From Tetragonia tetragonoides (Eukaryota > Streptophyta > Magnoliopsida > Caryophyllales > Aizoaceae), in the NCBI GenBank assembly GCA_038025085.1, contig CM076142.1, positions 12,126,001 to 12,190,000 on the forward strand: a stretch of DNA of 64,000 nt. Direction: 5' to 3'. The position numbers and the translations under genes are program-made. This document shows positions 10,388-23,064 of this stretch, piece after piece. The notes beneath the pieces were generated by a model. It searched no databases and had not been told where the DNA came from. It worked only from the letters and a program-made list of their open reading frames with translations. The number at the start of each line of letters is the position of its first letter. The stretch's first letter is position 1.

Positions 10388-10983
10388 AGTTCATTCAATT
10401 CCGAGTTTATTGTAGTTTCTTTTTGTTTATAAGGATATTGAATATTGATATAGCTAGTTTCAGCCAGTGTGAGTTTTTTTTTTTTTTTTTTTTTTGCGAG
10501 CTAGCTTTTTATCTGGTTTAGACTCTAGAGGTGATTGCTTCTGCCGGGGGTTTGCAGGCAATCCTTACAAAATTGTACATGCTATACTTTCTCTTTTTCC
10601 CGCAAGTGGAGGAATAACATTAGCCTACTTGATATACGGAAGTATTGTTTATGTGACATTCAGTGTTTGGCAACTATAAATGCCTCGAATTTGTAAATCT
10701 CTTCTCGGCAACATTTGTGAGGATGCATCAAAATGAATTTCCGGCAAGTTTTTGTCACACTTTTGAGTGAGGAAAGCAATTTTCCACCTTCTAATTAGGC
10801 GTAAATGCCAACTAAAATGTGATACTTAAAAGTGTCGAGAAAGTAAAATTACCTACAGAAAAATGCGTGGTAAATACAACACTACAAGCGTGGTAAATCT
10901 CCACATTGATTTTTTCTACGCTTTTAAAAGCGTGAAAATCAAGAATTTTAGTGTGGAGAAGTAGCATTTTTCTTGTAGTGAGA

Positions 10984-12672
10984 TGAAGTGATTTTGTTTT
11001 GTTACAATGTCTGGCTGGTTATCCCCATAACATGCAAAGATTCCTCCTGTCCAACCCAATCATCCATTTTATAGACCAACTAGTTAACCCATCTATCTGT
11101 GCCAATATATTCTGAAATTTTTATTCAAAATCCATTCTTAGTGGAAAAATATTTAGGAGTATATTATTAATAATTCCCTTCTTTTTTTTTCTTTTTTTTT
11201 TTTGCAATCTCTTCAATATCTACCTTATCTTGGTAGATGTATCCTTAAAATGTTCTGCTTCACTGCTTGTAAGTAGTTCTTATATATTCTGACTTTTTGT
11301 GATATTTTTGTTTTAAACAAATTTATTTGTCACTTTTTATTTTGCTTTTTTGGAGTAATAATAACTCATAGTTACAAGAATCTTTGTCATACTTGAAAGT
11401 TACTCTTCATCAATTGGCAAAACTTAGGACCAAGTCTTTAATCATTTAGGACATGCACCTTCGGGATTCACCCTCTATATATGACAACTTTTCTTTAAAA
11501 AATTAATTAAGGGTCACTCTACTAAAAAAAAATTAATGAAAGGTCACTCCACATAATGAAAAGAAGCTTCTTTGTAAAAAATGTCATGCCAAAGCATCCT
11601 TCTCATAGGTAATAAATTAATAATTAATTAGAGTCCCTTTTAAGTAGCTTTTTTTTCTTTTCTTTTTCCTTTTACATATCCTAATTATGTAATTTCTCCA
11701 TTATGTGGACATGATAATATGATCATTTGACATTGATTTCCAGTATAAGAGCATGTTGTTTTAATGGTGTAAATGTATATATTTAGTTATATTGAGTAGC
11801 GGATCATCAAGAGGGCGGGATTGTTGAAATGGGTTTGTGGTTAGCTAGAAATTTTTTTTTGCAAAGTGAGCAGTGTTAAGTCGATTGCTATTCGGAGCAT
11901 GTCTCCTGATTCACTTCTGATGGGTTAACTGTTTGCTCAAAAAAAAAGTTACTTGGGATGAGTTGTACATATAACTACAAAAACAGCACTGATATACATG
12001 TTTAGATACAATCTGATTTACATGAAAACTAACAAAGTTAAAATATATTCCAAAGTAGTGAAGTACATGGTGTTTAAGGGTCCATTAAGGACCTGCAAGA
12101 GCTGAGAAATCAGAGATGTGCTGCATTATGCTCTAATAAACAACAATATAGAACCAGACAGTTCTCATCACCCCAAAATTATTCTCAATCTCAATAATTA
12201 AATACAACAAAATAAACAATAGCTAGTAAGTTTTTACTACTAATTATTTCTTACTAATAAAGTTGACCAAACATAAACTAATTAACTCACTAGAAAGAAG
12301 AAAGAAGCATCAGAAGCTAACTAGAGAAACACATTCTCTCCATGTTTATTGTCGGACAGAACTTCCAATAAATCCAAACAAATTTTTCTCTCTCATTTCT
12401 TTCTTTTTTTGATCCAAGACCTCACGAGCTAATCAATTTTTTTTTTTTTGATAAGATTAAATTATTGATTTTCCTGATCTGTTTTTATACTTAACATGGT
12501 CCTTTTCATTCATTAACCAATCTTCTTCTCTTTCTCTGTCCCACCAGAGCCCACCTTCTGGTTCAATGATGAAGTAGTTAGAGAGGAAAAAGAGAGAGAG
12601 AGAGAGATTTACACTAACCTTAGTGAAGTAGAAGTTGAAGAAAAAGCCTAACTACCATTAACAAGCTCAATA
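10984..12672. other. Upstream region of the receptor kinase gene
   Basis: No gene seen. It is AT-rich with short T runs. A (GA)n tract at about 12585-12607, 65-90 bases before the ATG, is probably in the 5' leader or core promoter of the PXL2-like gene. Confidence 0.6.
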
Positions 12673-15600
12673 ATGCAGCTTAAATCACAGCTGTTAGTGC
12701 TTTTGTTCTTCTTATACTGTTACATTGGTAGTTACAGTGTAAGTGTAAGTGAGGCTGCTGTTCACAATAATGAAGTTTCGATTCTGTTATCGATAAAATC
12801 GAGCTTTGTTGATCCATTAGATAAACTTCATGACTGGAAGTTACCAACCAGCAATGATTCAGCTCACTGCAGTTGGACTGGAGTGTCCTGCAACTCAATG
12901 GGTTCGATCGAGAAGCTTGATCTTTCCCACATGAATCTTAGTGGTAAGGTCTCTGATGACTTCCAATGGCTGAATTCTCTCTCGTCTCTTAACTTATGTG
13001 GCAATGGGTTCTCATCATTTTTGCCTAGGTCAATCACTAATGTCACTTCACTGAAGTCCTTAGATGTGAGTCAGAATCAGTTTTCTGGTATATTTCCTTT
13101 GGGATTTGGGAAGTTTGAGTCTTTGACATATTTAAATGGTTCTGGCAACAATTTTGAGGGTGAGCTTCCTAGTGATCTTGGCAATGTTACTTTGCTCGAG
13201 ACACTCGATCTTAGGGGAAGTTTCTTCGAGGGGTTTATCCCTGTATCCTTCATGAACTTGAAGAAGCTCAAGTACTTAGGCTTGTCAGGGAACAATCTGA
13301 CAGGCCGGATTCCTCCACAGCTCGGGCAGCTTGAGTCGTTGGAGACGATGATCCTAGGGTACAATACTTTTGAGGGTGGGATTCCTAGAGAGTTTGGTAA
13401 TCTTACCAATTTGAAGTACTTGGATTTGGCAATTGCCAATCTTGGTGGTGAAATTCCTGCTGAATTGGGTGGCCTAATTCAGCTTAACACTCTTTACTTG
13501 TACAAGAACAACTTTAAAGGTAAGCTCCCACCTGAAGTTGGCAATCTTTCTTCCCTGGTTTTCCTTGATGTATCGGATAATTTGCTGTCCGGTGAGCTAC
13601 CAGCTGAGATGGGTGAATTGAAGAATGTGCAGCTGCTTAATCTTATGTGCAACCAGTTGACTGGTTCAGTCCCTGTTGGGATCGGTCAGTTGCCTCAGTT
13701 GCAGATTCTCGAGCTCTGGAACAATTCATTTTCTGGACCTTTGCCTAGTGATCTTGGTAAAAATGCACCTTTGCAATGGTTGGATGTTTCATCCAATTCA
13801 TTATCAGGTGAAATCCCAGAAGGTGTTTGTAATGGAGGTAACCTTACTAAGCTCATTCTTTTCAATAATGCTTTCACTGGCTCGATACTCATGAGCTTGT
13901 CTAAATGTATATCGTTAGTTCGTGTTCGTGTACAAAATAATAACCTTTCTGGGACTATACCTTTGGGTCTAGGGAAACTGGGTAAGCTTCAGAGGTTAGA
14001 GTTAGCAAACAATAGTCTTAGTGGTACCATTCCTAATGATCTTTCTTCTTCATCGTCACTCTCATTCATTGATCTCTCTCGAAACCTCCTTCAATCTTCT
14101 ATTCCTTCCTCCATTCTTTCCCTTCCAAACCTCCAAAATTTCTTGGCTTCAAACAACCAATTAGACGGCGAAATCCCTGGTATGTTTCAGGACTGCCCTT
14201 CACTTTCTGTTCTTGATCTGTCATCAAACCATTTTTCTGGTGATATCCCATCAAGCATAGCTTCCTGTGAAAAGTTGGTGACTTTGAACCTTAAGAACAA
14301 TGAATTGACTGGTGAAATCCCAGATCCCATTGCAATGATGTCCACATTGTCAATTCTTGATCTATCCAACAATTCCCTGACAGGCAAAATCCCGGAACAT
14401 TTCGGTAACTCACCAGCTTTAGAGATGTTCAATGTTTCCCATAACCAGCTCTCTGGCCCTGTCCCAGAAAATGGCATACTTAGAACAATCAACCCAAATG
14501 ATCTAGCAGGTAATCCTGGTCTCTGTGGTGGGGTTCTCCCTCCTTGCTCTAAAAACATACTGTATGGATCAGAGCGTGGAGATCTGCGTGCCAAACGTGT
14601 TCTTACAGGATGGGCAATTGGGGTTTCTGTCATTTTAGCCATTGGGATTGTTTTCCTAGGGGCTCACATCCTATACAAGCGATGGTACTCGAATGGGACA
14701 TGTTTCGAGAGATATGACACTGGTGATGGGGAGTGGCCGTGGAGGCTAATGGCATTCCAAAGGCTTGGTTTCACGAGCAACGACGTCTTGTCATGCATCA
14801 AGGAATCCAATGTGATTGGAATGGGAGCAGCTGGGGTAGTGTACAAGGCTGACATGCCTCGATTAAACACAGTTGTAGCAGTCAAGAAGCTGTGGAAATC
14901 AAATAATACCGATATTGAGTTGGGCAACGATGGTGATGATCTAGTAGGGGAGGTGAATGTCCTAGGGAAACTAAGGCATAGGAACATTGTTAGATTATTG
15001 GGATTTCTTCACAATGACAAGCAAGCTATGATCATTTATGAATATATGCATAATGGTAACCTTGGAGAAGCCTTACATGGAAAGCTAGCTGGGAAGCTGT
15101 TAGTAGATTGGGTATCAAGATACAACATTGCCGTTGGGGTTGCTCAAGGGCTCACTTATCTTCACCATGATTGTCACCCACCAGTTATTCATCGAGATGT
15201 CAAATCGAACAACATATTGCTTGATGCCAATCTAGAAGCAAGGATCGCTGATTTTGGATTGGCTAAGATGATGAACAAGAAGAATGAGACGGTCTCAATG
15301 GTCGCTGGATCTTATGGTTACATAGCACCTGGTAAGACCATCATCCTAGATTAAATCAATATTTTCTGAAACTGACTGAATATATGAACAGATAACAATG
15401 ATATTGACGTATTGATGATAATTTTGTTGATGCAGAGTATGGATACACATTGAAGGTGGATGAGAAGAGCGACATCTACAGCTATGGAGTGGTTCTATTG
15501 GAGCTTCTAACGGGTAAAAGACCGCTACACAAAGATTTTGGAGAATCAACAGATGTTGTAGAATATATCAGAAGCAAAGTTAGGAACAACAGACCATTGG

Positions 15601-15854
15601 AAGAAGTCCTTGATCCCAGCTTAGCAGGGAACTGCACACATGTCCAAGAGGAGATGTTATTAGTACTTAGAATCGCGTTGCTCTGCACCGCCAAGCAACC
15701 AAAGGACCGACCCTCGATGAGAGATGTCATAACAATGCTAGGAGAAGCAAAGCCTAGGAGGAAAAGCAGTAGCAATAGCAACGGCATAGCCACAGCTAAC
15801 ATTGACAAGGACAAGCCAGTTTTCACTACCTCACCTGTAAATGGCCTATTGTAA
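12673..15854 (+). CDS. PXL2: LRR receptor-like kinase, PXL2/MIK1 type (subfamily XI)
   Basis: Exons 12673-15331 and 15436-15854. The junction CCT G|gtaaga ... atgcag|AG TAT rebuilds [15 protein letters not shown]; total 1025 aa. In order: signal peptide (about 1-29), LRRNT_2 with the CSWTGVSC cysteine pair (66/73), about 20 leucine-rich repeats, the [13 protein letters not shown] cysteine cap, a transmembrane helix (about 647-668) and a kinase. Kinase motifs: [11 protein letters not shown] (716 on), VAVKK with Lys738, HRDVKSNN (Asp842, an RD kinase), DFG (860-862), GSYGYIAPE across the intron. All catalytic residues are present. The C-terminus TSPVNGLL is as in Arabidopsis MIK1/PXL2. Relatives are plasma-membrane receptors for small peptides (PXY/TDR for CLE41/44; MIK1 with MDIS1 for LURE1). 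The ligand here is unknown. The single intron at this kinase position is usual for the clade. Confidence 0.93.
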
Positions 15855-16375
15855 ACCTGTTTTTTTGTAATAATAGAGCAGGATAGCATTTGGCGCCCAC
15901 ATGTTTGAATTTAAGGGTAAAGAGCTCGCTTGTTATACGGGATCCAACACATCCAGCAGAGCAAAGCAGCATTCCATTCTTTTCGGCAACATTCTTCCGC
16001 ATTGGCCAAAAGATATGAGAGTGCTGCTGGCTCTCTTCAGGGCTAGAAATTATGTTGTCCTACAAATTCTTAGTTTGTATGTAGAATTTTTCCTCTTTTT
16101 GATATTCTTTTGTTCAACATTATGTAATCAATGGTTCAATCCGATGTTTAGTAGATCTAAAGAGTATATGAAGTTAATCTTTGGAATGTAGAAGCTGTAT
16201 CTCAGTGACTCAGTATCACAGTAGTTCCTCTGTGTGCACTGTAAAATTAAAAGAGGGAATTTTCAAAGCTCCTAGACGCTTAATACCTGAGGGTATATTA
16301 TTAGTGTGTATGTGATACACGTTAGCTTTCTTCTCAGATGCCTACATTATTGATCCACTAATAAAAAGTACCCCT
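15855..16375. other. 3' flank of the receptor kinase gene
   Basis: It begins with the probable 3' UTR (tttttttgtaataatag). No further gene is seen up to the SINE. Confidence 0.5.
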
Positions 16376-16570
16376 AATCAAGGAGGTTGGTTGAGTGGTA
16401 GGGACTCATCCATTCTTAACCAAGGTCGAGGGTTTGAATCTCGCCTTGGGCATAAAGCAGCTTTAAATTCCTTGGCCAGCTGTCCCACCCTTGGAGGTGC
16501 CTACAAGCCAGTGCGGGGATAGTCACTGTGGTCGACGGTGGATACCTTGATCGTGAACCAAAAAAAAAAA
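16376..16570 (+). mobile_element. SINE, family 1 copy 1
   Basis: A tRNA-like head with A box (GGTTGAGTGGTAGGG) and B box (GGTTTGAATCTC), a conserved body (cagctttaaattccttgg, ggtgcctacaagccag) and a poly-A tail, flanked by the target duplication AAAAAGTACCCCT (16363-16375 and 16571-16583). The same family is at 24139-24312 and 45090-45300. Confidence 0.92.
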
Positions 16571-16920
16571 AAAAAGTACCCCTTATTTTTTTTTCTTTGT
16601 ATGAACTTTACCAACTAAGCTAGCTGATATCCTATAAAAATTATGTACTACAAGTTAACATTGTATTGCAATAGTCATGACTCACTAGCAATAACATCTT
16701 TAAAACTCCTGAAGGACCCCATCCACCAAACCCGGGTCGCAAAAGCCAAAGAGATGAGTCCCTATGAGGCAACGAACTTTCTAAGAGATTATCATAAAAA
16801 TCCAGCAAGAATGAGCTCTTTAATTTGCAGCTGCAATGTGAGAGGAAATAGCTAACTCAACCTCACAACCCAACATGAACTTGTCCGAACTCTATCCAAT
16901 TCTAATGTTTCATATAATTA

Positions 16921-17002
16921 TGTCGAGGGTGGGATTCAAACCCACGCCCTTTCGGACCAGATCCTTAATCTGGCACCTTAGACCGGACTCGGCCATCTCG
17001 AC
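16921..17002 (-). tRNA. trnL-AAG: tRNA-Leu(AAG)
   Basis: The minus strand begins GTCGAGATGGCCGAG and ends CCCACCCTCGACA. The acceptor stem GTCGAG:CTCGAC is paired, the anticodon stem is CCAGA:TCTGG with loop TTAAGGA (anticodon AAG), there is a type II variable arm (TCCGAAAGGGC), and the T arm is GTGGG-TTTGAAT-CCCAC. CCA is not encoded. No T4 run follows within about 25 bases, unusual for a Pol III terminator. The D loop (GAGTCCGGTCTAAGG) looks one base longer than the common leucine form. Confidence 0.88.
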
Positions 17003-17771
17003 CACCCTAACCATGTAACCATCACTTTGGTTGAAACCGAAATAACTAGCTGAGTAGGAGATAGTGGTGAAATGACACATGACCTGAGGTAGTATAACAT
17101 TTTCCTGTTTCCTCAACAAGATATTGCCCTACCATAAGAGTAACTGCTTTGAGTATAAGAAGGCTTAAAGATCCAACATAATTGAAAGTCTTTTGACAGT
17201 CAATTATCATTCATAGTGCACACAACTATCTGCAAAACATTATAGTGGCCACTCTTTTAGTGGCATTTGAGGTAGCAATAGGACTGCAAGTTTTGGACAC
17301 AGGATTTTTGCTTGCTTAAGGGTAAATAAAACATTCTGCTGTTACAGCGACAAATGGAAGAAAAAAAATAAATCAATGGACAGTGATGCAGTAAAGAAAA
17401 CAAGAGCCCAAAGGATAGAAAGCAAAATCAAAAAAAAAAAAAAAAATCTCCATTACAAGATTATCAATTCCTTTCAGTATGCAGAAACCAAAAACCTTAC
17501 AAAACCTAGCAACCCATATGTAATATTTACAATCATTGAAAGCTACTCTCGACACGTATGCAACGCATGTATACTAAAATAAAACCAAAACTTGTGGTAG
17601 GATGGCAAAATCAAACGAGAATTTTGAAGAGAAACAAATATACGAGTAGCAGAGGATCAGTTTGTTACTAGGCAAAGTATGCATTTTGCGAGTATTCAGC
17701 GTCTACGTTTTTCTCTCTTTGTACTTAGCTTCAGCTTTGTTCCTGTAGAACAAACACGAAGAAGAAATGGC

Positions 17772-20700
17772 CTATATGGGCCTGCTTCTTTGCTTTATGT
17801 TCCTTTCTTCCAATCTCGGAGCTGCAAAGCGACAAATTAAAACATCAGATATTGGACATCTAAAAACGAGGATGGAGAAGTGGAACTGTAAAGGGATCGA
17901 CTTACTGAGTCCATTAGCCTCAGAAGTTCTCATGATTCTAAGCCTCTTCACAGAGCTGAGGAACATCCTGAATAACATAAGAGGACATGTTGTGCATCAG
18001 TCCATGCAAAATTTGAAGGGGTACTAATAAAATCAAGAGGACTTTTTTATATTTTGACCACGCTTTCCGTTTACACAGTTGTGTTTTCCTATTTTCACAT
18101 GGCTGAAAACTTGAATAAGAACATTAACAAGCTCAACGCATCCACGAAAAATGAAGCATGTTGTTCTATTGCCTACAGTTCCTACTTTTTAAAGCGAGTG
18201 CCACCACAGTGCCAATTTCGATGTGTTCCGACAATTAGTCCACAAAAGGAGCAAGCTTAGCATAAGGCTTCAGAGAGGGATCATCCTCTATTCTCGATTT
18301 TCTAAAACGTCAAAGGCGGGGGGGGTGCGGGGGCAGAGTTTTGATGGTTTATTAGATGACACTCAGCTCACATATCTACAGAAATTCCGACACCCATAGT
18401 CGAGGTTCATCTCTGTGAGTTTATCTAGTGTAATAACCAGAACCAGGGTTAGTTTTGCAGACACCATAGAAAGAAGTATTGTAAGATGTAATTATATTGA
18501 ATACAAATACGTAGCACCTACAATTGCTGGTCCTCAAGCTCACCACAACGGAATACTTCAAGTTCAAATAGACCTTTTCAGGGGGAATGGGGCGACCTCA
18601 ACAAGCACTCAGTGGCTTCTGAGTAAAAGGCGAATCAGCAAGCCAACACTAGTGACTGAGAGTTTATCAACGCTATCTAACATACCATGTACTGATACGT
18701 ATGTACGTGTGTATACGTGTGTGTGTGTTTGTGTGTGTTCCATGATAATAATAAAAAAAGGTTTAGCATTGCCAAGTACCACATTTTTAGTCGCTCTATT
18801 TATTTAATACCACATGTACATTTTCTCATTTAAGAAAAACAAAAACTACCCCTAACAACTACAAAAACGTCAAAGTTACATTAAATTGAAAAAAAAAAAT
18901 CAATATTGTTGGTGAGTATTTATATATCACAAGGAAGTTTACAGTAATAAACCGAATTTCAAATGTACCTACAAAAGTTGAATATGACTAATCAAGTAGG
19001 AGATACATACCCAAAAGGAACATCTCCAACGAGCATCCAATCTCCATCTTTGTCTTCATAAGTGAGCACATATTCTGATGATCCTTCCAGTAGCTTTGAG
19101 GGCCTTGTCACCTTTGGCATCAGAAGAAGCTCATGCTGACTTGATTCTGATAAATTGGAAGAATAAAAATGCACAATTATTCACCAAACATAAGAACATC
19201 TTAAGCTCACAAGAAGAGCTAAATACAATAACGACCCAGCATGAGTTTTTCCATATAATCAATAGGCATTCTCTTCTGAATCTGAGAGTGAGCAAATGGG
19301 ATTATGTTTAAGGAGATAAAGAAACAGGTCGGCTTATTCGGCAAACACCTACGAATTTGGACTCATCTTACATATAGGTGCATGTTTCCTGCTACCAAGC
19401 AAGGTAATGGACCAGTCTTACCTTTTTTACAATCACTTCTCCTTCAACAAGTGGCCACTAATATTAGTATTAGTAATATATTCTCCCTTCAGTGTACAGT
19501 CCATAGCATGAAGTGACCAAGGTCTAATGCTTATATTTCTTTCTCCTCCCTTTATGGCCATCCAAAATCCTAAGGTCATCAAGCTAGTCTGACAAATTGG
19601 TCTAAAGATCAGGGGATGACAAGGAGACCATGAGAAAGTGGTCCTTGCAGTACATTCACTTGAATCAAGGGCACCACAGTCAGCTCCTAGGGATAAACAC
19701 TTAATATTTAATAATGTCCTTGCACACGCACGCACACACACACATACACACACATACACACACACACACACACACGCACGCACGGAGACACAGATGCGCA
19801 CACACAAGGGCCCGAATCCATGCACTTCCAACAACTTAAGGTGACATTGAGATTAATAGGTATAGGCAAATGCCATTCATCACTTCTTAGACCTGCCAAA
19901 CTGACAGGTCTCTCAGGTCAGCTTCGTCGGGTAAGCTTCTACCATAAACAATTCAGTTACAAATATGGTAGACCACAAACGGCTTCAGATGCCATTGCAT
20001 GCACAAGCTCACAAATACAAATTACTAAAAAAGGGACAACCCTTTCACAAAATTCACACCATAGTATCATGGATTCAGCATTCCTAGTCCTGCAGCTGTA
20101 GATCTATCAGGACTATCATCTCATCCAGATATTAATGCCAATCTTATCCAGTTATGGTTCCCTCATCATCACACTGTTGTTTTTGACAATTATGTTGCCA
20201 AGCCTTTTCTTTCCTTGATTGCTAACTATTTATGACCTTTCGTCAACAAAATGATTTACTCAGCAAAGAAGAGAACAGGCAATATGTAAACCATTAATGA
20301 ACAAACATATGGCAGGATGCTCAATGGAGTACTATACTACCATCACAAGCTCTCAGGAGAACATTAACTATCATAAGAATGCATCAATTTGAGGCTACAA
20401 CTGGGATCCCTTTCACTGCAAGCACAGTTAAATTGCATGTAATTTAATATCAATTCCAAATAGAACACAAAAGAGAAGTGATCTACTATTACTACTTGTC
20501 CATTTGCAAATTTTGCATTACTTAACTAAGATTTGCAAATTTTGCATTACTTAACTAAGATTTGCATGATTTGTGTCCATACATGTGTTCAAACAACATC
20601 ATGGGTATAGATTACTGAACGGAAATTCGAAGATCATCAGCACCATAACAGACTGGAAAAACAGAAATGAAGCAACAACTCACTCTCAGCCGCTTTGTTG

Positions 20701-21990
20701 ATGAACATTTCCTCCAATGTTTGGGCTAAGGACTCATAGCTAGAATGTGCATTGAGATCAACCTTCCTTCCGATTGCAACCCCGTCCATATTCACCTTCA
20801 CAAACAAGGAGCTTTTAAGGGGAACTCTGTCCTTAGGAGTTGCATTGCCCTTGTCATCAGCACCATACATTGCATCCTTCCCTTTAGTTTCAAGAAACTC
20901 TGAGCTGTGTTCCCCTGTAGCTATTGATTTTGCTTGATTAACCATGTTGTTCATCCTGTATGCCCGTATAGGTGGCCATCCTACAACTTGACTGCTTCCC
21001 AGATTCATGATACAGCAACAAACAGACCAATAAAAATTAATCATTGAACATAAACAAGCATGAAGAAAGCAACTACAGACCAAACTTGAGCAAGGGGTTA
21101 CCTTAACTACTAATCAACTGAGATATGAATCCAACATCAGAAATCAGTAAGTGAAAAAGATAATAGGGATTTCCAAAAAAGAAAACAATTAGAAAGAAAC
21201 ACCAAAATTACACACTCAAAATACCTAATATAGCAAATCACCTTAATCAAAGAAGAAATCCACCCCTAAATGGAATTTACAAGTCAAAGAAAAGGTAACA
21301 TAAATAGCACACACAAAAGTGACAGAACCCTACAACTAAAGACACCCAAGTTAAAAACATGAAATGTAAAATGGATAACTCAAAAACTAATGACACCCAT
21401 AAATTGATTTTCTAAATTGAACATTTCCCAAGAGATAAATTCACCACCCAAAATTACAAAACACCCTTATGAAGGAAGAAATTTATGAAGTGAATAACAA
21501 ATACACAATCATATAAAGGGCAAAACCAAAGAGGGCAAACCCATAATCAAAGCATAAATAAATGTTAAGAATCATACCTAGCCTCAGTAGGTGAAGCAGC
21601 TCTCTTAGTACCAGCAGAAACATTGTTACCAGCACCAGAACCATTAATATTATTATTGTTATTACTGCTATTATTAGCAGAAGGAGAAGTTGTTCTTAAA
21701 CCCAGAGAAGAGCAAGAAGAAACAGATGAAGGAGAAGGTGGAACAACAGGCCTAGAAACCAAAGAGGGCAAATCTTTAGCAGTCAAAATCCTTGGAATTT
21801 GCTTATGATTCTTAGAGCCCACAACACCAAGACTAAGACCTAAACCTAATTCAAGCTCAGAATCATCAGAACCCTCAATACCCATCATGTTATTCATCTG
21901 ATTTCCTTGTTCTACAACCTCATCTTTTGAAACCACAGTAGACCCAGAACCTCCACTGCTTGAACCACCACCACCCATAACAGCATCCAT
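17772..21990 (-). CDS. IAA13: Aux/IAA transcriptional repressor, IAA11/IAA12/IAA13 clade
   Basis: Minus-strand exons: 21990-21578, 20994-20684, 19146-19011, 17967-17906, 17821-17772; 323 aa with consistent phases. Domain I/EAR motif [11 protein letters not shown] (about 46-55, TOPLESS recruitment), LTAKDLPSL (about 69-77), an Asn/Ser-rich linker, a TKR basic pair (about 128-130), degron VVGWPPIR (141-148), then the PB1 domain from [17 protein letters not shown] through [16 protein letters not shown] and [12 protein letters not shown]. The clade call rests on [39 protein letters not shown] and the ending [10 protein letters not shown]. These nuclear proteins bind ARFs and are degraded via TIR1/AFB with auxin. 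Odd points: the nearly invariant Trp of GDVPW is Phe286, and the last 84-bp intron is in frame and stop-free. The N-terminus is longer than in Arabidopsis IAA13 (about 246 aa). The exact paralogue is uncertain. Confidence 0.92.
18705..18740. repeat. (GT)n tract in an Aux/IAA intron
   Basis: A short imperfect gtgtgtgt tract in the intron between exons 3 and 4. Confidence 0.85.
19725..19806. repeat. (CA)n microsatellite in an Aux/IAA intron
   Basis: An interrupted CA repeat (cacacgcacgcacacaca...) in the intron between exons 2 and 3. Confidence 0.9.
20503..20560. repeat. Perfect 29-bp tandem duplication in an Aux/IAA intron
   Basis: Two exact copies of a unit starting tttgcaaattttgcattact, head to tail. 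Confidence 0.95.
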
Positions 21991-22022
21991 TGAGAGGATT
22001 TAGAATTGAAAGTGGGAAAAAA

Positions 22023-22719
22023 TTGAAACTTTTTTTCTTTGAAGTGGGAAAAATTGAAACTTTCTTTTATTTTCTTTCTTTCAAGTGGGTAAGGAAATGA
22101 AATGAAATGAAATGACATGAAATGATATCAAAGGGATTGTTTGTTTGTATGTTTGTTGGTTTGGGTGAGAGAGAGAAAAACTGGTAGGTAATGAAGAGAA
22201 GGGGAAATGGGTAATGGTGATTATGGTGGGTGGGTGGAGATAGTGATGAAGGTGGGTACCCACATGTCTGGTGTTGTGTTGAGAGTAGTCCCCTCACTCC
22301 CCCACACTGTTTTCTCTCTCCTCTTTATCTCTCCTCTTACACCCCTCCTCTCCTCATCAATTGTTGTTGTTCTTGATGCCTTTGCTTTGCTTGCTTTTCT
22401 TTCATGTCCTTTTCTTTTGCTTTTTTGGCTTTACTTTTGGGTTTTGTTTGGTTTTGTTGTTTATGGTATTTTGGGATGATGAGAATAGACCCATCAACAC
22501 TTTTATTTTTGTTTAATCATCTTCTTGAGAAGGAGAATTTGGGCATCTCCATCTGGCCGATAAGATTTCTTGGGTGGGTGTGTGGGTGGGTGGGGAGTTC
22601 AGCTTATCTCGAAGGTTTTAAAGCTACCCTTTTTTATTTCCAGAAACCCAAATATTCAATTGTTTGGCCAATTGGATTTAGTTGCACAAAATTCAATAGA
22701 CATTAAGGATCTAGTGTGT
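22023..22719. other. Upstream region of the Aux/IAA gene
   Basis: No gene seen. On the minus strand it is CT/T-rich with aatga repeats near 22095-22125 and one TGTCTG auxin-response-element-like hexamer near 22265, which is suggestive at best. Confidence 0.45.
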
Positions 22720-22721
22720 TA

Positions 22722-22993
22722 CTCCCTCCGTCCCACAATATAAGTCATTTTAGAAAATTGATTTTTTCCCATATTATAAGTCGTTTTAGAGTTCCAACAA
22801 AGCATTTATTATTGTTTGCCTATTCTACCCTTCTTTCACATTACCTCATTAATTACTCACTTTTTGGCTACATACAAAATCAAAGGGTAAACTAGTCAAG
22901 TTTAATTATTTTTGATAGAATTGAGACTATTTAATAACTTTCTTAATTCGTGTGCAAAAACCTTAAACGACTTATATTGTGGGACGGAGGGAG
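22722..22993. mobile_element. Stowaway-like (Tc1/mariner-type) MITE
   Basis: The ends CTCCCTCCGTCCCACAATAT and ATATTGTGGGACGGAGGGAG are near-perfect inverted repeats, flanked by TA (22720-22721 and 22994-22995). This is the classic Stowaway terminus. Confidence 0.95.
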
Positions 22994-23064
22994 TATTTTC
23001 TAACTTGAAGAAGGGGTTTTTCACTTAATAATTGATTTAGGATGCATTTTTTTCCATTTATTCC

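Larger units (their letters stand above)
6651..10980. mobile_element. CACTA (En/Spm-like) non-autonomous element, 4330 bp
   Basis: It starts CACTACAACAAA and ends TTTTTCTTGTAGTG, the reverse complement of CACTACAAGAAAAA, and is flanked by the 3-bp duplication AGA (6648-6650 and 10981-10983). Subterminal regions hold inverted CACGCTTT/AAAGCGTG motifs (cacgctttcaaaagcgtg near 6690; acgcttttaaaagcgt near 10920), as in CACTA subterminal repeats. No TNP2-like transposase frame exists inside. The interior contains splice-flanked exon-like pieces and a 5'-leader-like segment, which suggests captured host gene fragments. Confidence 0.9.
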
